Notes: generated from the letters alone by a model not told the origin. Numbered from the stretch's first letter, positions 24,842 through 36,079 are shown. The stretch is DNA of 64,000 bases from Apostichopus japonicus (GCF_037975245.1 NC_092577.1:24797398-24861397); one strand, 5' to 3'. A program made the numbers and translations.

Positions 24842-25927
24842 ATGGCATCGCGCCGTGATTCTCGGATAGTTAAGTTGTCGTTCACCGGTGAACAAGCTGT
24901 TCCACCGGTGCAAGTTTTTAGTATTTTGAAGAGCAAGGGTGTTGTTGTGCCTGGAGAGGTTGATGCTTTGCAAGCTCTCCAGGGTCGTAATACGTACGAT
25001 TTACGTTTTACCAGTGACGTGGCCCGTCAGAAAGGTGTCACGTTGCTGAGTAACGTCGAGGGGATGACAGTTACTCCATACGAGCGATCCGTATGGGTAA
25101 CTATCATCCACGTAGGACTAGAGGTGCGGCAGGAACTTGTAACGGTTTTGGGTCGGTTCGGGGCTGTCAAGGCTGCCAAAATGTGCTCCTATGCACAAGC
25201 CCCTGGGGTGTTGAACGGGCACCGACAGGTTCGGATCGACCTGAAACAGGACATTCCCTCCTTCCTGTTTATAGCAGGGCATAAAGCCCACGTGCGGTAT
25301 CCCGGTCAGCCCCGTACCTGCTTCAGGTGTGGGGAGACCGGGCACGAAGCCAAGGGCTGCCCAAACAAGAAATGTGGGCGCTGCCTTCGTCTTGGGCATG
25401 ATAGCACCGCTTGCCCAAACGAGGTTGTGTGCTCACTATGTGGGAAGGAGGGACATGTCCTTCGAGCTTGTCCCTCTTATGTCTCTAGGACTAAGAGTGG
25501 GGGTAAGTCAAGTTCCGACGCACCTACTACTTCACGAGAGGAGGGGGAATCTGGTGGGATTTTACCCTCCCCTGCACCTGGTTCACCCTCCCCCGTCGTT
25601 GCAGACCCCAACCCCGTGCCCGCACCGAGAAAGTCTCCACCAGCTTCCCCCATCAACTCGTCCAGTTCCGTCCCCAGTCCGCCGCCGGTATCGCCAGATC
25701 CGGAGGCTTTGTCTGACGGAGAATCGGTGGTCATCGATTCTCCGGAGGTTCTGTCTGACAGCGACTCCGGTGAATCGGTGATCAGCGAGCCGAAACGTGC
25801 AACTGGGACGAGCTGGTACGACGAAATGGGGGAACCCTCTCTTAAAAGGTCGGCTTCAAGTGACGACTCGGACGACGATATGTCGTCAAGGGCGCGCTTG
25901 AAGCTTACGGAATCGTCGTCTTCGTAG
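24842..25927 (+). CDS. LINE ORF1, CCHC nucleic-acid-binding protein, intact
   Basis: Start ATG 24842 (MASRRDSRIVKLSFTGEQ) is chosen because the same start is preserved at 29425 in the minus copy. The frame is open further upstream (to 24632), but that part is 5' UTR. The protein is 361 residues. Residues about 1-155 form an RNA-binding-like region, and about 160-220 hold three CCHC knuckles (CFRCGETGHEAKGC, CGRCLRLGHDSTAC, CSLCGKEGHVLRAC). The rest is a Pro/Ser-rich then acidic, Ser/Asp-rich tail. ORF1 proteins of this group bind element RNA and form the retrotransposition RNP. ORF2 begins about 20 nt after the stop. This is the only long coding frame in the LINE block without visible damage. 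Confidence 0.85.
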   Translation: MASRRDSRIVKLSFTGEQAVPPVQVFSILKSKGVVVPGEVDALQALQGRNTYDLRFTSDVARQKGVTLLSNVEGMTVTPYERSVWVTIIHVGLEVRQELVTVLGRFGAVKAAKMCSYAQAPGVLNGHRQVRIDLKQDIPSFLFIAGHKAHVRYPGQPRTCFRCGETGHEAKGCPNKKCGRCLRLGHDSTACPNEVVCSLCGKEGHVLRACPSYVSRTKSGGKSSSDAPTTSREEGESGGILPSPAPGSPSPVVADPNPVPAPRKSPPASPINSSSSVPSPPPVSPDPEALSDGESVVIDSPEVLSDSDSGESVISEPKRATGTSWYDEMGEPSLKRSASSDDSDDDMSSRARLKLTESSSS

Positions 25928-25947
25928 TTTTGCCCCACTGCCCTCTC

Positions 25948-28900
25948 ATGGCCCATACACTTTCAGTTGCCACTTTGAACGTGAATGGCATGAGGGATCA
26001 TCGCAAGCGCAGTCGCATTTTCCAATATTGTAAATCAATGGAGGTCGACTGCGTTTGCCTGCAAGAAACACATATTTTGGAAGAAGATGTCCCTCTATGG
26101 GCTTATGAGTGGGGTGGTGAGCTGCATGCTTCGTTTGGTTCGTCTTCATCCTGTGGCACTGTCATCCTTCTGTCAGCTCGTCAGGCGGGTTGTGCCACTA
26201 GGGTGGAGACGGATCACGAGGGCCGATTGGTTTGCATTCTATTCAAGTATCCACAGGGTAACATCGCCATTTGCAATGTGTATGCTCCCAATCGGCCTTC
26301 TGCTAGACGAGATTTTTTTAACACGCTGCCTTCCTTTGTTCCTGGTAGTGCGCCGTGTGTCATGGTCGGAGACTAACTGTGTCCCAGACTCGGGTCTTGA
26401 CAGACTCGGAACTTCTGTGTCTGCAAGTCCCGACGCTGGGATCACAGAATTGGACAGATTCACTTCGGCACACCTTTTAGCCGATGTCTGGAGGCATATG
26501 CACCCGTGTAGTACGGGGTATACGTGGGTGAGGCCTAACGGAGAAGATGCCTCCAGGATAGATCGAGTGTATGCGCCCGTGAGTTTTACATTTTCGGGTT
26601 GCGAGACGCTCTGCTGTCCGCTCTCTGACCATGACACTGTAGTAGGACGTTTTGTTTTGCCTTCCATTTTCCCCATCGGGCGGGGCCTATGGAAGCTTAA
26701 CTGTCGGATTCTTGGCGAGGCAGAGTTCCGCCAGGGTTTCGAGACCAGGTACAAAGGATGGCAAACATTGAAGCCGGCCTTTGCTTCTACATCCCAATGG
26801 TGGGATGAGGTCAAGTTGCGCATCAAACGCTACGCAATTCAGTATTGCCGATGAAAAGTACCACGGTGCCCGCGTCAGGGCCCGTGTCGAAGCGGTGGAA
26901 GCCGAGGAGCGCCCTTCACTGAGGTTTTACCAGTCCGTTAGCTCATCGGCAGGTGACAGACGCGTCCCGTCTGTACGCGCTACTGATGGGACCGTGGTTA
27001 GTGACCCTCACGGCATTGTCCGCGTATATAAAGAGTACTATTCGAGTTTGTTTACGCGTGGCAATGTCGACTTGTCGGCACAGGCTGATTTATTGAGGGG
27101 AATCTCAAAAACCGTTCCCCACGATGTGAATGATATTTTGGGGGGCGAAATAACCACTGTTGAGCTTTGGAAGGCGCTTTCGAAGATGAAGAATGGCAAG
27201 TCCCCGGGTTCGGACGGGCTTCCACCGAACCTTCTGGGCAATAATAGGACCCGACATCAGAGCCGTCTTCGAGGACGCCTTCCAAAACGGACTGTTAAAC
27301 CAAAGTCAACGTCTGGGCATGATTACTTTGCTGCCCAAGTCTGGGGACCCCTTGGATCCCCGTAACAAGCGTCCGATCACCTTGTTGAATGTGGACTACA
27401 AGTTGCTGGCTAAGGCTTTGTGCAACCGCCTTGCACCGGCTATGCCGCATCTTGTGGGTGATCTCCAGACTTGTGCAGTGAAGGGTCATTGCATCCAGCA
27501 GAACTTGTGGTTGATGCGCGATTTGACCGACTTTGTTATTGAGCGTGATCTGCCATGTGCATTGGTGTCTCTGGACCAGCAGAAGGCCTTTGACATGGTG
27601 GATCGCGGTTTTTTAATGAATGTATTGGAGACGTTTCAGTTGCACCCAAATTTTCGTAATTGGATTTCTGTTTTGTATGAAGAAAGTTTGAGTTTGTTAT
27701 CGTAAATGGGTTTTGTTCGGAGGTTTTTAACGTAGAGAGGGGGGTGCGCCAGGGGTGCCCTCTGTCTCCATTACTTTATGTTTTGTTTAGCGAGTCCCTC
27801 TCTCGTCTTTTGGAAAGGGACTCCAGACTTGTTCCATTCGTTGTGCCAGGGGGTGCCAAAGTGAAATGCGCTCAATATGCAGATGACGTGACATGTGTTG
27901 TTTCGAGTCTGGGCTCCTTTCGCGCACTCTCGCAGGATTTATCTATTTTTGAGAGAGCTACCGGGGCGAAGTTGAATCCAGAAAAGACAAAGGGCCTTCG
28001 TCTTGGTAGCTGGAGATACAGAGACTTACCATTCGGTGCGTCGTGGTCGGATCAGAATATCAAAATTAATGGTATATGGTTCGGCTACGATGCACCTGGT
28101 GATGTCACCTGGAGCGAGAGGGCTGAGGTATTTGAGAGCAGGCTCGAAACCTTTGGCACCCGCTGGCTTTCGATCCTAGGGAAAGTCACCGTAGTTAATC
28201 GTTTTGTTTCGCCCATCTTGTGGTACCCGGGCGCGGTGTATCCAATTCCGCGTCGCGTCCTGGTGCGGTTGGAGAGAGCGATATTTTCATTTATTTGGTC
28301 GGGTGGTACAGAGCTTGTCAAAAGGGCGGTAATGTACCAAAAACTGGAGAAGGGTGGGTTAGGGGTGGTTCATCTGGGAAGTAAGTTAACTTGTTTTTTA
28401 TTTAAGCAGTTGTTTGTAGCGGTAACTGACCCAGGGTTGCCTTCTTCATATTTTGTACGTTTTTGGGGCGGTTTGCACCTGCGTCGATGGGTCCCGGCGC
28501 TGTTTAGCAACAGAGAACCGCATAGTAGTACTCCAAACAGGGTGGTGCGTGTCATTTGCTCCGCTCTGATTGAGTTGCCCCCTGTTGACCTGTCACAGCC
28601 GGCCCTCGTTCACAGTTCGTTGCGGGATAGGGCCTTGAATGCAATTTTTGTACAGGGACGTCATCCTGTCGAAGTATGGCGTTCGGTGCATTCAAGGCTG
28701 AATGGTTGCAGGCTCCGTGACCTTGCATGGAGAATTGCACACGGTGCCTTGGTGACCAATCTGAAAAGGTATCACTGGCGATTGGGTGATGGACTGTGCC
28801 CGAGGACCGGCTGTGACAGCTTAGAGAGTACTGCCCATGTTTTTTGGCATTGCCCCTTTGTTTTGAACTTGTGGGAGTGGTTTCAGTCCTGGACCGACCG

Positions 28901-29228
28901 TTTAACGGGAGACCGTTCCTGGTCGGTAGGACAGGGTTTTGTTTTGTATGGATTAGATCCTCCAGTTTGTTCCGTTGCTGTGTTGCAGCGTATTATTTAT
29001 GTTTGTTCTGTTGTAAAAAAACTTATTTGGAGGAATAGATGTGATGTTGTTTTTAGGGGGAAATTTGCCAGTTGGCAGGCAGTCCTGGAGGCGGTGAAGT
29101 CTGACATTCGCCTTCAGGTCGAAGGCGATTTTCGCCGTTTATCTAGGGCTGCCTTTTTTGGACGGTGGTGTGCTGGGGAAGGGTGTTTTGTTTCGCTGCG
29201 TGCTGGTCGTCCTTTTGTAGTTTTTTAA
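25948..29228 (+). pseudogene. LINE ORF2 (APE endonuclease + reverse transcriptase), plus copy, broken
   Basis: ATG is at 25948. The order is the same as in the minus copy. The endonuclease N-terminal part (LNVNG, LQETH) ends at the same 2-nt-short site, GTCGGAGACTAACTG (about 26366). The endonuclease C-terminal part (SDHDTVV) runs to about 26850, where roughly 105 bp present in the minus copy are missing. The RT starts in another frame, breaks again by an 11-nt deletion at about 27228 and a 1-nt loss at about 27690, then runs open from 27744 to 29228. That last part contains RQGCPLSPLLYVLF, QYADDVT (about 27875) and the C-terminal Cys/His unit CPRTGC...HVFWHC. Dead copy; any recent movement would have needed help in trans. 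Confidence 0.88.
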
Positions 29229-29391
29229 TATTTCAGTGGGGGGTTGGGCGTTTTGTCTCTGCAGGTCGGTGAGCGTATGTACTTTTTTTGGCTCGCTTGA
29301 CCTGAGGTTCGTTTGTAAGAATGGGATGGTTTGGTAGTGCCGTTTGGCCGTGACGTTTTGTATCCCGTATGACGGGTCACGTAAAAAGCAC

Positions 29392-29401
29392 ACTTAACAA
29401 T
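29392..29401. repeat. 10-bp target-site duplication, right copy
   Basis: ACTTAACAAT, identical to 24616-24625. The 5' part of the minus LINE's ORF1 resumes immediately after it. Confidence 0.92.
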
Positions 29402-29827
29402 ACGGCTATCACGGCGCGACGCCATGATACCGCAAGGTGGCTAGGCCACGGAGGAGCAAGAAACGAACCAAAACAAAAGTAGTGACAGTAAAGTAAGAAC
29501 AATATGTTGAAAACAAAACGCCTATAGCACGCACGCACGCACGTACTAACAGAAAATACCACTCCCGCCTGGCGGGAAGCACAGTACAGTACAGTACAGT
29601 GCAAAACAGTATAGGTTAATATAGTAGAGTGTAGTATATGGAGAGCGAGAGCAAAGGGAAAGTATTGTAATGATGATTGGAAGAAACCCAATGCTGTTGT
29701 AAAGAAGATTATCATGAACAAGCAACCAAAATTGGGCATATTTGCAAATTCAGAGATTAAGAAAGGAAATGAAACCTGATGTAAGATGGAGGAAGAAGGT
29801 AGGCCAATGATATAACTGCTCCTTGTT

Positions 29828-30475
29828 AGCTCATACCAGCATGCTGGTGTGAGCTATTGTTACAGTGCGGCGTCTATCACTCTATCATTCTATCACTCTA
29901 TCCGTCAACAATTGGTAAAACCGCTCCCACTCGCACAGTGTTTGATGGAATTTCATGAAACTTGGACACAAGGACCATTGGGTATAGGGCCATCAGAGAT
30001 GGTCCAAAATTTGCGGTCAAAGGTCACCTGTGGGCCGTAATGGGCCATTTTGTGGAAATACGCAAAATGCTTCTTCTCCTACAGATTCCATGGTACAATG
30101 TTGAGGGTTTGTCATGATAGTACTATGGTAGTTTTACCTTCAGGGTGTTCATGAATTTGAGAACAAAGATCAACTAGGGGTCTTTTGTGGCCCGGGCCGC
30201 GGCCCTATATTTTCAATTTGCTCCTGTTCGTACAGTGTATGGCCAATCATAATGAAACTTGGTCACAATGTTCCTCGGGATGAGAGTTACGAAGGGTGTT
30301 CGGAAAATTGAGGTCATAGGTCATTTAGGGGGTCATCGGGGGTCATTCTTTGTAATATTTTCAAATATCTCAATCTCCTCAAGATTTTGATGGATCATAT
30401 TCAAAGTTGAACTGATGATTGTTGGATTGTGTATGAATAAGGTGATGCCTAAAAATTTTTGGTCAAAAGTTAATT
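29828..30475. repeat. dispersed repeat with a 28-bp palindrome at its end
   Basis: AGCTCATACCAGCATGCTGG opens a near-perfect 28-bp palindrome (29828-29855). A run of ATCACTCTAT words follows, then two similar blocks about 300 bp apart (near 29945 and 30245). Each block has ATGAAACTTGG followed by GGTCA(A/T)AGGTCA. A shorter, diverged copy of the palindromic end lies at 59907-59990. The class is not established; a terminal hairpin would fit a Helitron-like or other non-autonomous element. Confidence 0.55.
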
Positions 30476-30990
30476 AATCCCCATTGTTTAAAAAAATCTG
30501 AGCCTTCACTTTTTGCCAAAGCTCCCAGTCTCCCAGTCCCTGCAGTGTTTGTTTACATTTGTGGTTAAGCTCTACAGGGGCTGTTAGTGGAATTAAAGCA
30601 GGACTGGGAGTTGTTATTGACTGTTGAACTGTAAGCATGAGAGCCCTATAGCCAATCAGCACTTGCCGATTCTTAGAAGTCTTTGAGCCTGAGGTATGTA
30701 GGCAGCTTGTGAAGTTATGTCTTGTAGGGAGTTCTTGTTATGTCTTCTAAGGTAGAGGGGAGAAAGTTTAATAGGGTAGGCCAGTGGTATTGTTTGAGAG
30801 AGTGGGTAAAATAGGATTTACAGGGGAAAATAGGAATTATAGCCAGTGGTGTGGCCAGGATTCTGCTAACGGAGGGGGGGGGGTTATCCCTCACGGGCCC
30901 AAAATTGGCTTTGTGGGCCCTACATTTTTCAGCTCGAAAAGGTATGAGCTTCTGCACCATTGGTGCTCTAGTTTGTATCGTATGTAACTG
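30476..30990. other. non-coding; hAT-like terminus near 30842
   Basis: CCAGTGGTGTGGCCAGGATT followed by a poly-G tract resembles hAT-type ends seen elsewhere here, but no partner end or target duplication was found. Confidence 0.3.
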
Positions 30991-31020
30991 TAGGGTGCAT
31001 TCATGTAGTTATAAGTGAGG

Positions 31021-32555
31021 TGTCTAAAGTGAGGCTTTTATGATGATATTATGTGGAATGTTCTCATAACTATAGTTGATAACGACTGCTGACTTTACTA
31101 AGTAAAAATGAAATATTTGTAACTTGAGATTTAGTTCTGGAACCTTATATCACTTTATCATTGAAATGTGATTTTTAATCCTCATAGAAAAAAAAAATCA
31201 AAACAAGCCACCTGAAGTTTTAATGTATGATTTCAGCTGATATACAGTACTATATGTGTACTATGGTACTATGTGGAATGTTCTCACTAGTATAGTTGAT
31301 AACGACTCCTGACTTTACTAACCATGAAATATTTGTAATTTGAGATTCAGTTCTGAGAAGCTAATATCTTTTCAGATACTTAAGTATTGTAATTGGAATG
31401 TGATTTTTAATCTTCCCAGAAAAAAAACAAATCAAAACAAGCCACCTGAAGTTTTGAGAGAATGCAACACTGATAATGAGCCAGAGAGAGCACCTGGGGA
31501 ATCAGAATGCACCACACAGATTGTCAAGGTAAGAAATAGTCCCTGTTATTATATATACATCAATCTTAGATAAATATCATCAAGTTTTTCTTTAGCAAAC
31601 CAGTACCAGTAAGTATATACAAACCATTAGCATGAGCATAGGTTAGATGTCATTATCACCTGTACCACTGTTGCAGTAGTTTATACAATTATGTCCTCTA
31701 AGGAATAGCAAACTTTATAGCAGACATGTGAAGACTTGACACGTCAGAGTTTGAAATAAAAAATAGGCCCAATTGTTTGATTTTTCATACCTTTGATAGA
31801 TGTTTAGTGATTTACATTGAAGTAGATGTCCTGACTATGTATCCTGATTGATGTTTGCAATTAATAGAAATGTTGCTAGTTAATGTTCTCACTGGTATAG
31901 TACATCTCAGTTGTGTTAACCCTGACACAATTGCATTGTTAATACTTTAATGGTAATTACGATTCAATGTGTACAATGATATATACTAGTTTGTTACATT
32001 AGTAAGGCACAGTATTTCAGAGATATTTATTGTCAACTGCAAAGATTTATATAACTTTGTGTTTTATATGTATCATTTCAGCTGATACAATATTACCCAA
32101 TACTATGTGTACTATGTTCCTCTAAAGAATAGTGAAGTTTCATTGTGTATTGACCAGCTTTCATTCATGTATTGTTTGATGTAGGCTTGTTTTTTCTTTG
32201 AAGATATAATCAAACCTCTTGGTTCTGTGAAAAGAACCTGTTTGCATTGAAGGGTACATTCATGTCGTTTAAACCCATTTCTAAAGGAATGCTTTTATCA
32301 TGATATTGTGTGGAATGTTCTCACTAGTATAGTTGATAACGACTACTGACTTTACTAACCATGAAATATTTGTAATTTCAGATTCAGTTCTGAGAAGCTT
32401 ATATCTTTTCAAATACTTAAGTATTGTAATTGAAATGTGATTTTTAATCTTCCCAGAAAAAAACAAATGGGAGAATGCAACACTGATAATGAGCTAGAGA
32501 GAGCACCTGGGGAATCAGAATGCACCACACAGATTGTGAAGGTAAGAAATAGTCT
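31021..32555 (+). repeat. exon-containing block present in three tandem copies
   Basis: Three related blocks occur at about 31021-31225 (partial), 31255-31540 and 32265-32555. Each has GTGGAATGTTCTCA, AGTTGATAACGACT, TGACTTTACTAA and TGTGATTTTTAATC in the same order. In blocks two and three the sequence continues through a CCCAG acceptor into the same small exon and a GTAAGAAATAGT donor. Confidence 0.8.
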
Positions 32556-35500
32556 CTTCATTGACCAGGCAGCATTCCTTTGCAAATAAATGTTTTAACT
32601 GGCATAATTCATTTTAGTTGCGTAACTCTTACGCATCCACTGTGCAGACTGATACTTACTTTTGGTACTTAAACATATTTATTTAAATACAAAACTTTTT
32701 AATTGTGTAAAAATTTTTTCAAACATGCACTTTTTAAAGGAGGAACATTCATAGTTCAGTCAACTCAAACATCCAAAAGCTGATTTAGGTTGTTATTGTC
32801 TTGATTTATTTGAAAGGTCTGTAAAACATCTTTTACTTCTTCCCTATTTAGGATAATGAAAGTGATGATAGCTATAATACATTTGAAGACATCGATTTGT
32901 TCCCATGGTGTCAAGACAAACACACATATGTCAGCAGTGGAGGAGATGATAAAGGAGAAAATGGTAGTGACAATGAAGTTTCATCTCAGACTAGTGAAGC
33001 ATCGGACAACACTCAAGATAAAGAGCAGGAATGGAATGATGACCAAATGTCATATGTTTGCGATTCAGAAGATTCTACAAATAGTTCAGAATATATGATT
33101 CCCCTTCTTTCCCCTAAAATGAGAAGTCATGGTGCAGCTTGCATCAAGGAGCATCCATTAAAATCTGATGTCGAGCACACCATAGTATCAACTACTGATC
33201 ACAATCAAAAGCAACAGCAAAGACATGGTAAAACAGAAGATGTAACCAGAAAAAGTGAGATTTGCGTTCGAAAAAGAAGAATCTGTCAGTTATACAGATT
33301 CATCGGACAGCAGTGATGAAAATAATGAACATTGTAGTGATTACCTCCCAACAGAAAGCAGCAGTGATGAGCTGATGTCACCGGAGAGCAACAGTGAAAT
33401 GGATACTCAAAAAAGGAAAGGACCAGGAACAAATCTGAAACGGAATGTTGACATGAGGTCATCGGCAAGTGATTCAGAAGCAGGTGGAAACATTGTCCAC
33501 GCTACTTCTAGTTCATCATCTAAATTGAGACTGCAGAATGCTGAATGCAAAGTGTCAAGCAAGACACCTGTATCGAGTTGTGCAGTTTCTTCAACTACCA
33601 GTGAAACTAGATTCAAGAAGATACCTCGGGTGACTGTCATGACAAGCAGTAATGGATTTGCTAGAAAATGGGATAAACACCAGTTCTGTGTTTTTTGTAT
33701 GGAACAAAACGCAAAACTGGCAAGACATTTCCAGTCTATGCATGCACATGAACCAGAGGTACAAGACGCATTCAGCCTCAGCAAGAATTCAAAGGGAAAG
33801 AAAGGAATTGCTAAAAATTTTCACCAATAAAGGTAATCATTCACACAACATCGAAGTACTAAACTCAGGGACAGGTATTCTTATTCCCTACAAAAGGCCA
33901 CTCTTCAGTGTTCCTTTTGAAAGATACCTTCCATGTGAAAACTGTTTTGGTTAATTTTATGATGGAGATATGTGGAAACACACAAAAAAGTGTCCATCGA
34001 AACAAAGCCACAGTGGAAGAAATACCAGATTAAGGTCTAGATGTTCATTGTTGCTCCCACTGGCTACGAAGGTTGATGAACAGTTCAAGGTCAAAGTCAT
34101 TGGAATTATGCGTCGGGATAACATAAGCATTATTTGTCGAAATGATGAAATGATTTTGACATTAGGACAACGATTGTTTGCAAAGCTTGGAACAAATTGA
34201 CACAATGGACAGTATGTCAGTCAGAAAATGCGGGAGGTGGGTCGCCTACTGAAGAATATACAAGAACTTGATCCAAGTTTAAAGACCCTTGCAGAATGAA
34301 GAGAGATTTGAAGAACTTTGCAACTTCTACATTGTATCAAAGGAAGTGGAATAAGCTCACAATATTACCTTTGTCTGAAGATGTAGTCAACCTTCACAAA
34401 CACCTCAATGTGAAAATTACGGAAAGCACCAAGAGATTGTCAACAGATCGGGATAAACTGGCATGGTACTCACTAGCTACAGCAACAATGGCTAAAATTA
34501 TCCTATTTAATAGGAGGGGTGGAAAAGTACAGCGCATGCCTCTGGAACATTACCAAAAATGCAATACTCACACTAATGAGGATATCCTTCAGGATCTTAC
34601 TGAATGGGAGAAAAAACTGTGTCAACAGCTTTCTAGAGTCGAGACTAAAGGGAAAAGAGGCAAAAAGTCCCCATTCTGCTAACATCTGAAATGAAAGAGG
34701 CTGCCGACACCCTTGTAGAGACTCGTTCATCTGTTGGAGTGTCTTGGACCAATCGCTATATGTTTGCCAGGCCAACATTGGGTTCAAAAACTCCACTACG
34801 GGGGATCTGATTGCCCTAGCAAAATAGCTTTAGAGAGTGGAGCCAAATGCCCTTGTGCACTAACATCAACAAAGCTTCGAAAACATATTGCAACAGTTTC
34901 TCAACTCTTTTGTCTCAAACGCCATGAACTGGACATTCTTGCCAACTTTTTAGGTCACGATATTAGAGTTCATCGCGAGTATTATCGCCTCCCTGACGAC
35001 ACACTGCAGATGACAAAGGTAGCAAGGCTCTTGTTGGCGATGGAGAAGGGAAATTCAAGCAACTTCAGAGATAAGAAACTTTCTGAAATTGAGGTCTCTT
35101 TGGATGGTAAGTGTTTTTAATTGTTTTGTATTTTCAAGTTTTATGATAAATTGAAGTTATTGTCTTATGTCATAAATTTACAATATGAGTAACATGGATG
35201 GTTAAAAAGATTTTCAATTGCAAACATTTTTTAACTCGAAACCCGATGGCATCAAAATGAACTATTTACGAGTAACAAACAGGTTGTATTTAAAACTTAG
35301 TAGTCTTTCAGGTCACCTACCTAGTTTATTTCTCAAATTTATTCTGTGAATATTCCTACCTCGTAAGCACTTAATTTTGTTACGCTTATTTTATATTCTT
35401 ATAGTCATTTTTTTTCCCTTTGTTTATTAACTTTTTTCGGTCAGATCCATGTACTAGTGAAGAAGAGCTGGTTGACGAAGATGAGGACGATGATTTACCT

Positions 35501-36079
35501 GATGAAATCAATACAAGGAGGTACATCAAGTAAACTGGCATGTATTATTAGACAAACTTTCACATTTGAGACACATCTTGTTGCAAGCAAGACTTTGTAT
35601 TACTAGATAATTCAGAAAAACTTGTCATATGTTAATTTATAGTTATTCTTTCTAAATGGGGAACCATGTTTGATATTCTTGTTCTTATTTTTTAATGGTA
35701 GTTTCTTGCATTTGTTCTATGCACTTCATTGGCTTATTTCCTTTTCTTCATTCCAGCATGAATCCTTGCAAAAACGTGTAATGAAAGTAAGAAGAGAAGC
35801 AGTCCCCAGAAGTCACAGTAACCAGTCACAGCAAGAAGTCACAGTAACCTTTCAGTTACAAAACCAGATCAATCAGAGCAAAGAGTTGTAGTAAACAAAA
35901 AGTCACATTGGGGTAACAAAGAGTCAGATGCTGTCCAAGATTATTTTGACAAGCACATTAGAAAAGATGAATGCGACAAATGTAAGAAATCTCTGGCACC
36001 ACTTCTTGATGATAAAACTTGGAAAAACATCAAGTATAAAGTTTATAGTGCCATTGAAGCTAATAAAAGGAAGCGATAA
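31420..36079 (+). pseudogene. C2H2 / tyrosine-recombinase gene (Crypton-like), multi-exon, decayed
   Basis: Exons: 31420-31528 and its duplicate 32457-32541; a long one from 32852 to about 35109; 35444-35520; and a C-terminal part ending at TAA 36079. The protein has an acidic Ser/Asp-rich N terminus, then a Cys/His unit at about 33690-33745 (CVFCMEQNAKLARHFQSMH) and a second Cys pair (CENCFG). Then come an EQFKVKVIGIMRRD-type segment and a C-terminal recombinase region: TNRYMFARP, LTSTKLRKHIAT (catalytic-Arg region, about 34860), NFLGHD and HREYYRLP (likely nucleophile Tyr near 34980). The 35109 donor and 35444 acceptor agree in phase. Frameshifts near 33290, 33810 and 34668, and stops, show it is dead. 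Tyrosine recombinases cut and rejoin DNA through a Tyr-DNA link. Whether this is a Crypton remnant or another YR element is inference. Confidence 0.7.

Larger units (their letters stand above)
24626..29391 (+). mobile_element. Tx1-like LINE, plus copy, complete length (4,766 bp)
   Basis: The element is bounded by perfect 10-bp duplications. It has a 5' UTR of about 216 bp, ORF1 (24842-25927), ORF2 (25948-29228, broken), and a 3' UTR with a G-rich start (29236-29250) ending GTAAAAAGCAC. It lacks a poly(A) tail. Because it sits in the minus copy and both target duplications are still identical, it is the younger insertion. Confidence 0.93.
19963..29657 (-). mobile_element. Tx1-like LINE, minus copy, split by a second LINE
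   Basis: Read on the minus strand, the element consists of 29657-29392 (5' UTR and first 11 codons of ORF1) and 24625-19963 (rest of ORF1, ORF2 and 3' UTR). The two parts abut perfectly once the plus-strand LINE (24626-29391) is removed, allowing for the 10-bp duplication ACTTAACAAT. Its 3' end, GTAAAAAGCAC, has no poly(A) or microsatellite tail. The 5' border near 29657 is approximate. The 3' border lies in the Gypsy frame, but the 5' flank is not Gypsy, and no target duplication was found for this copy. The 5' UTR contains ACAGT and GCAC short repeats. Confidence 0.85.

Noticed and set aside
20128-29391. Inverted duplication (large palindrome) created by a chromosomal rearrangement
   Set aside because: The perfect 10-bp target duplication and restoration of ORF1 on removal of the inner element explain the structure as a nested insertion.
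29225-29425. Minus-strand frame starting MASRRDS and continuing past 29391
   Set aside because: Only the first 11 codons are ORF1. The rest is the antisense of the plus LINE's 3' UTR.
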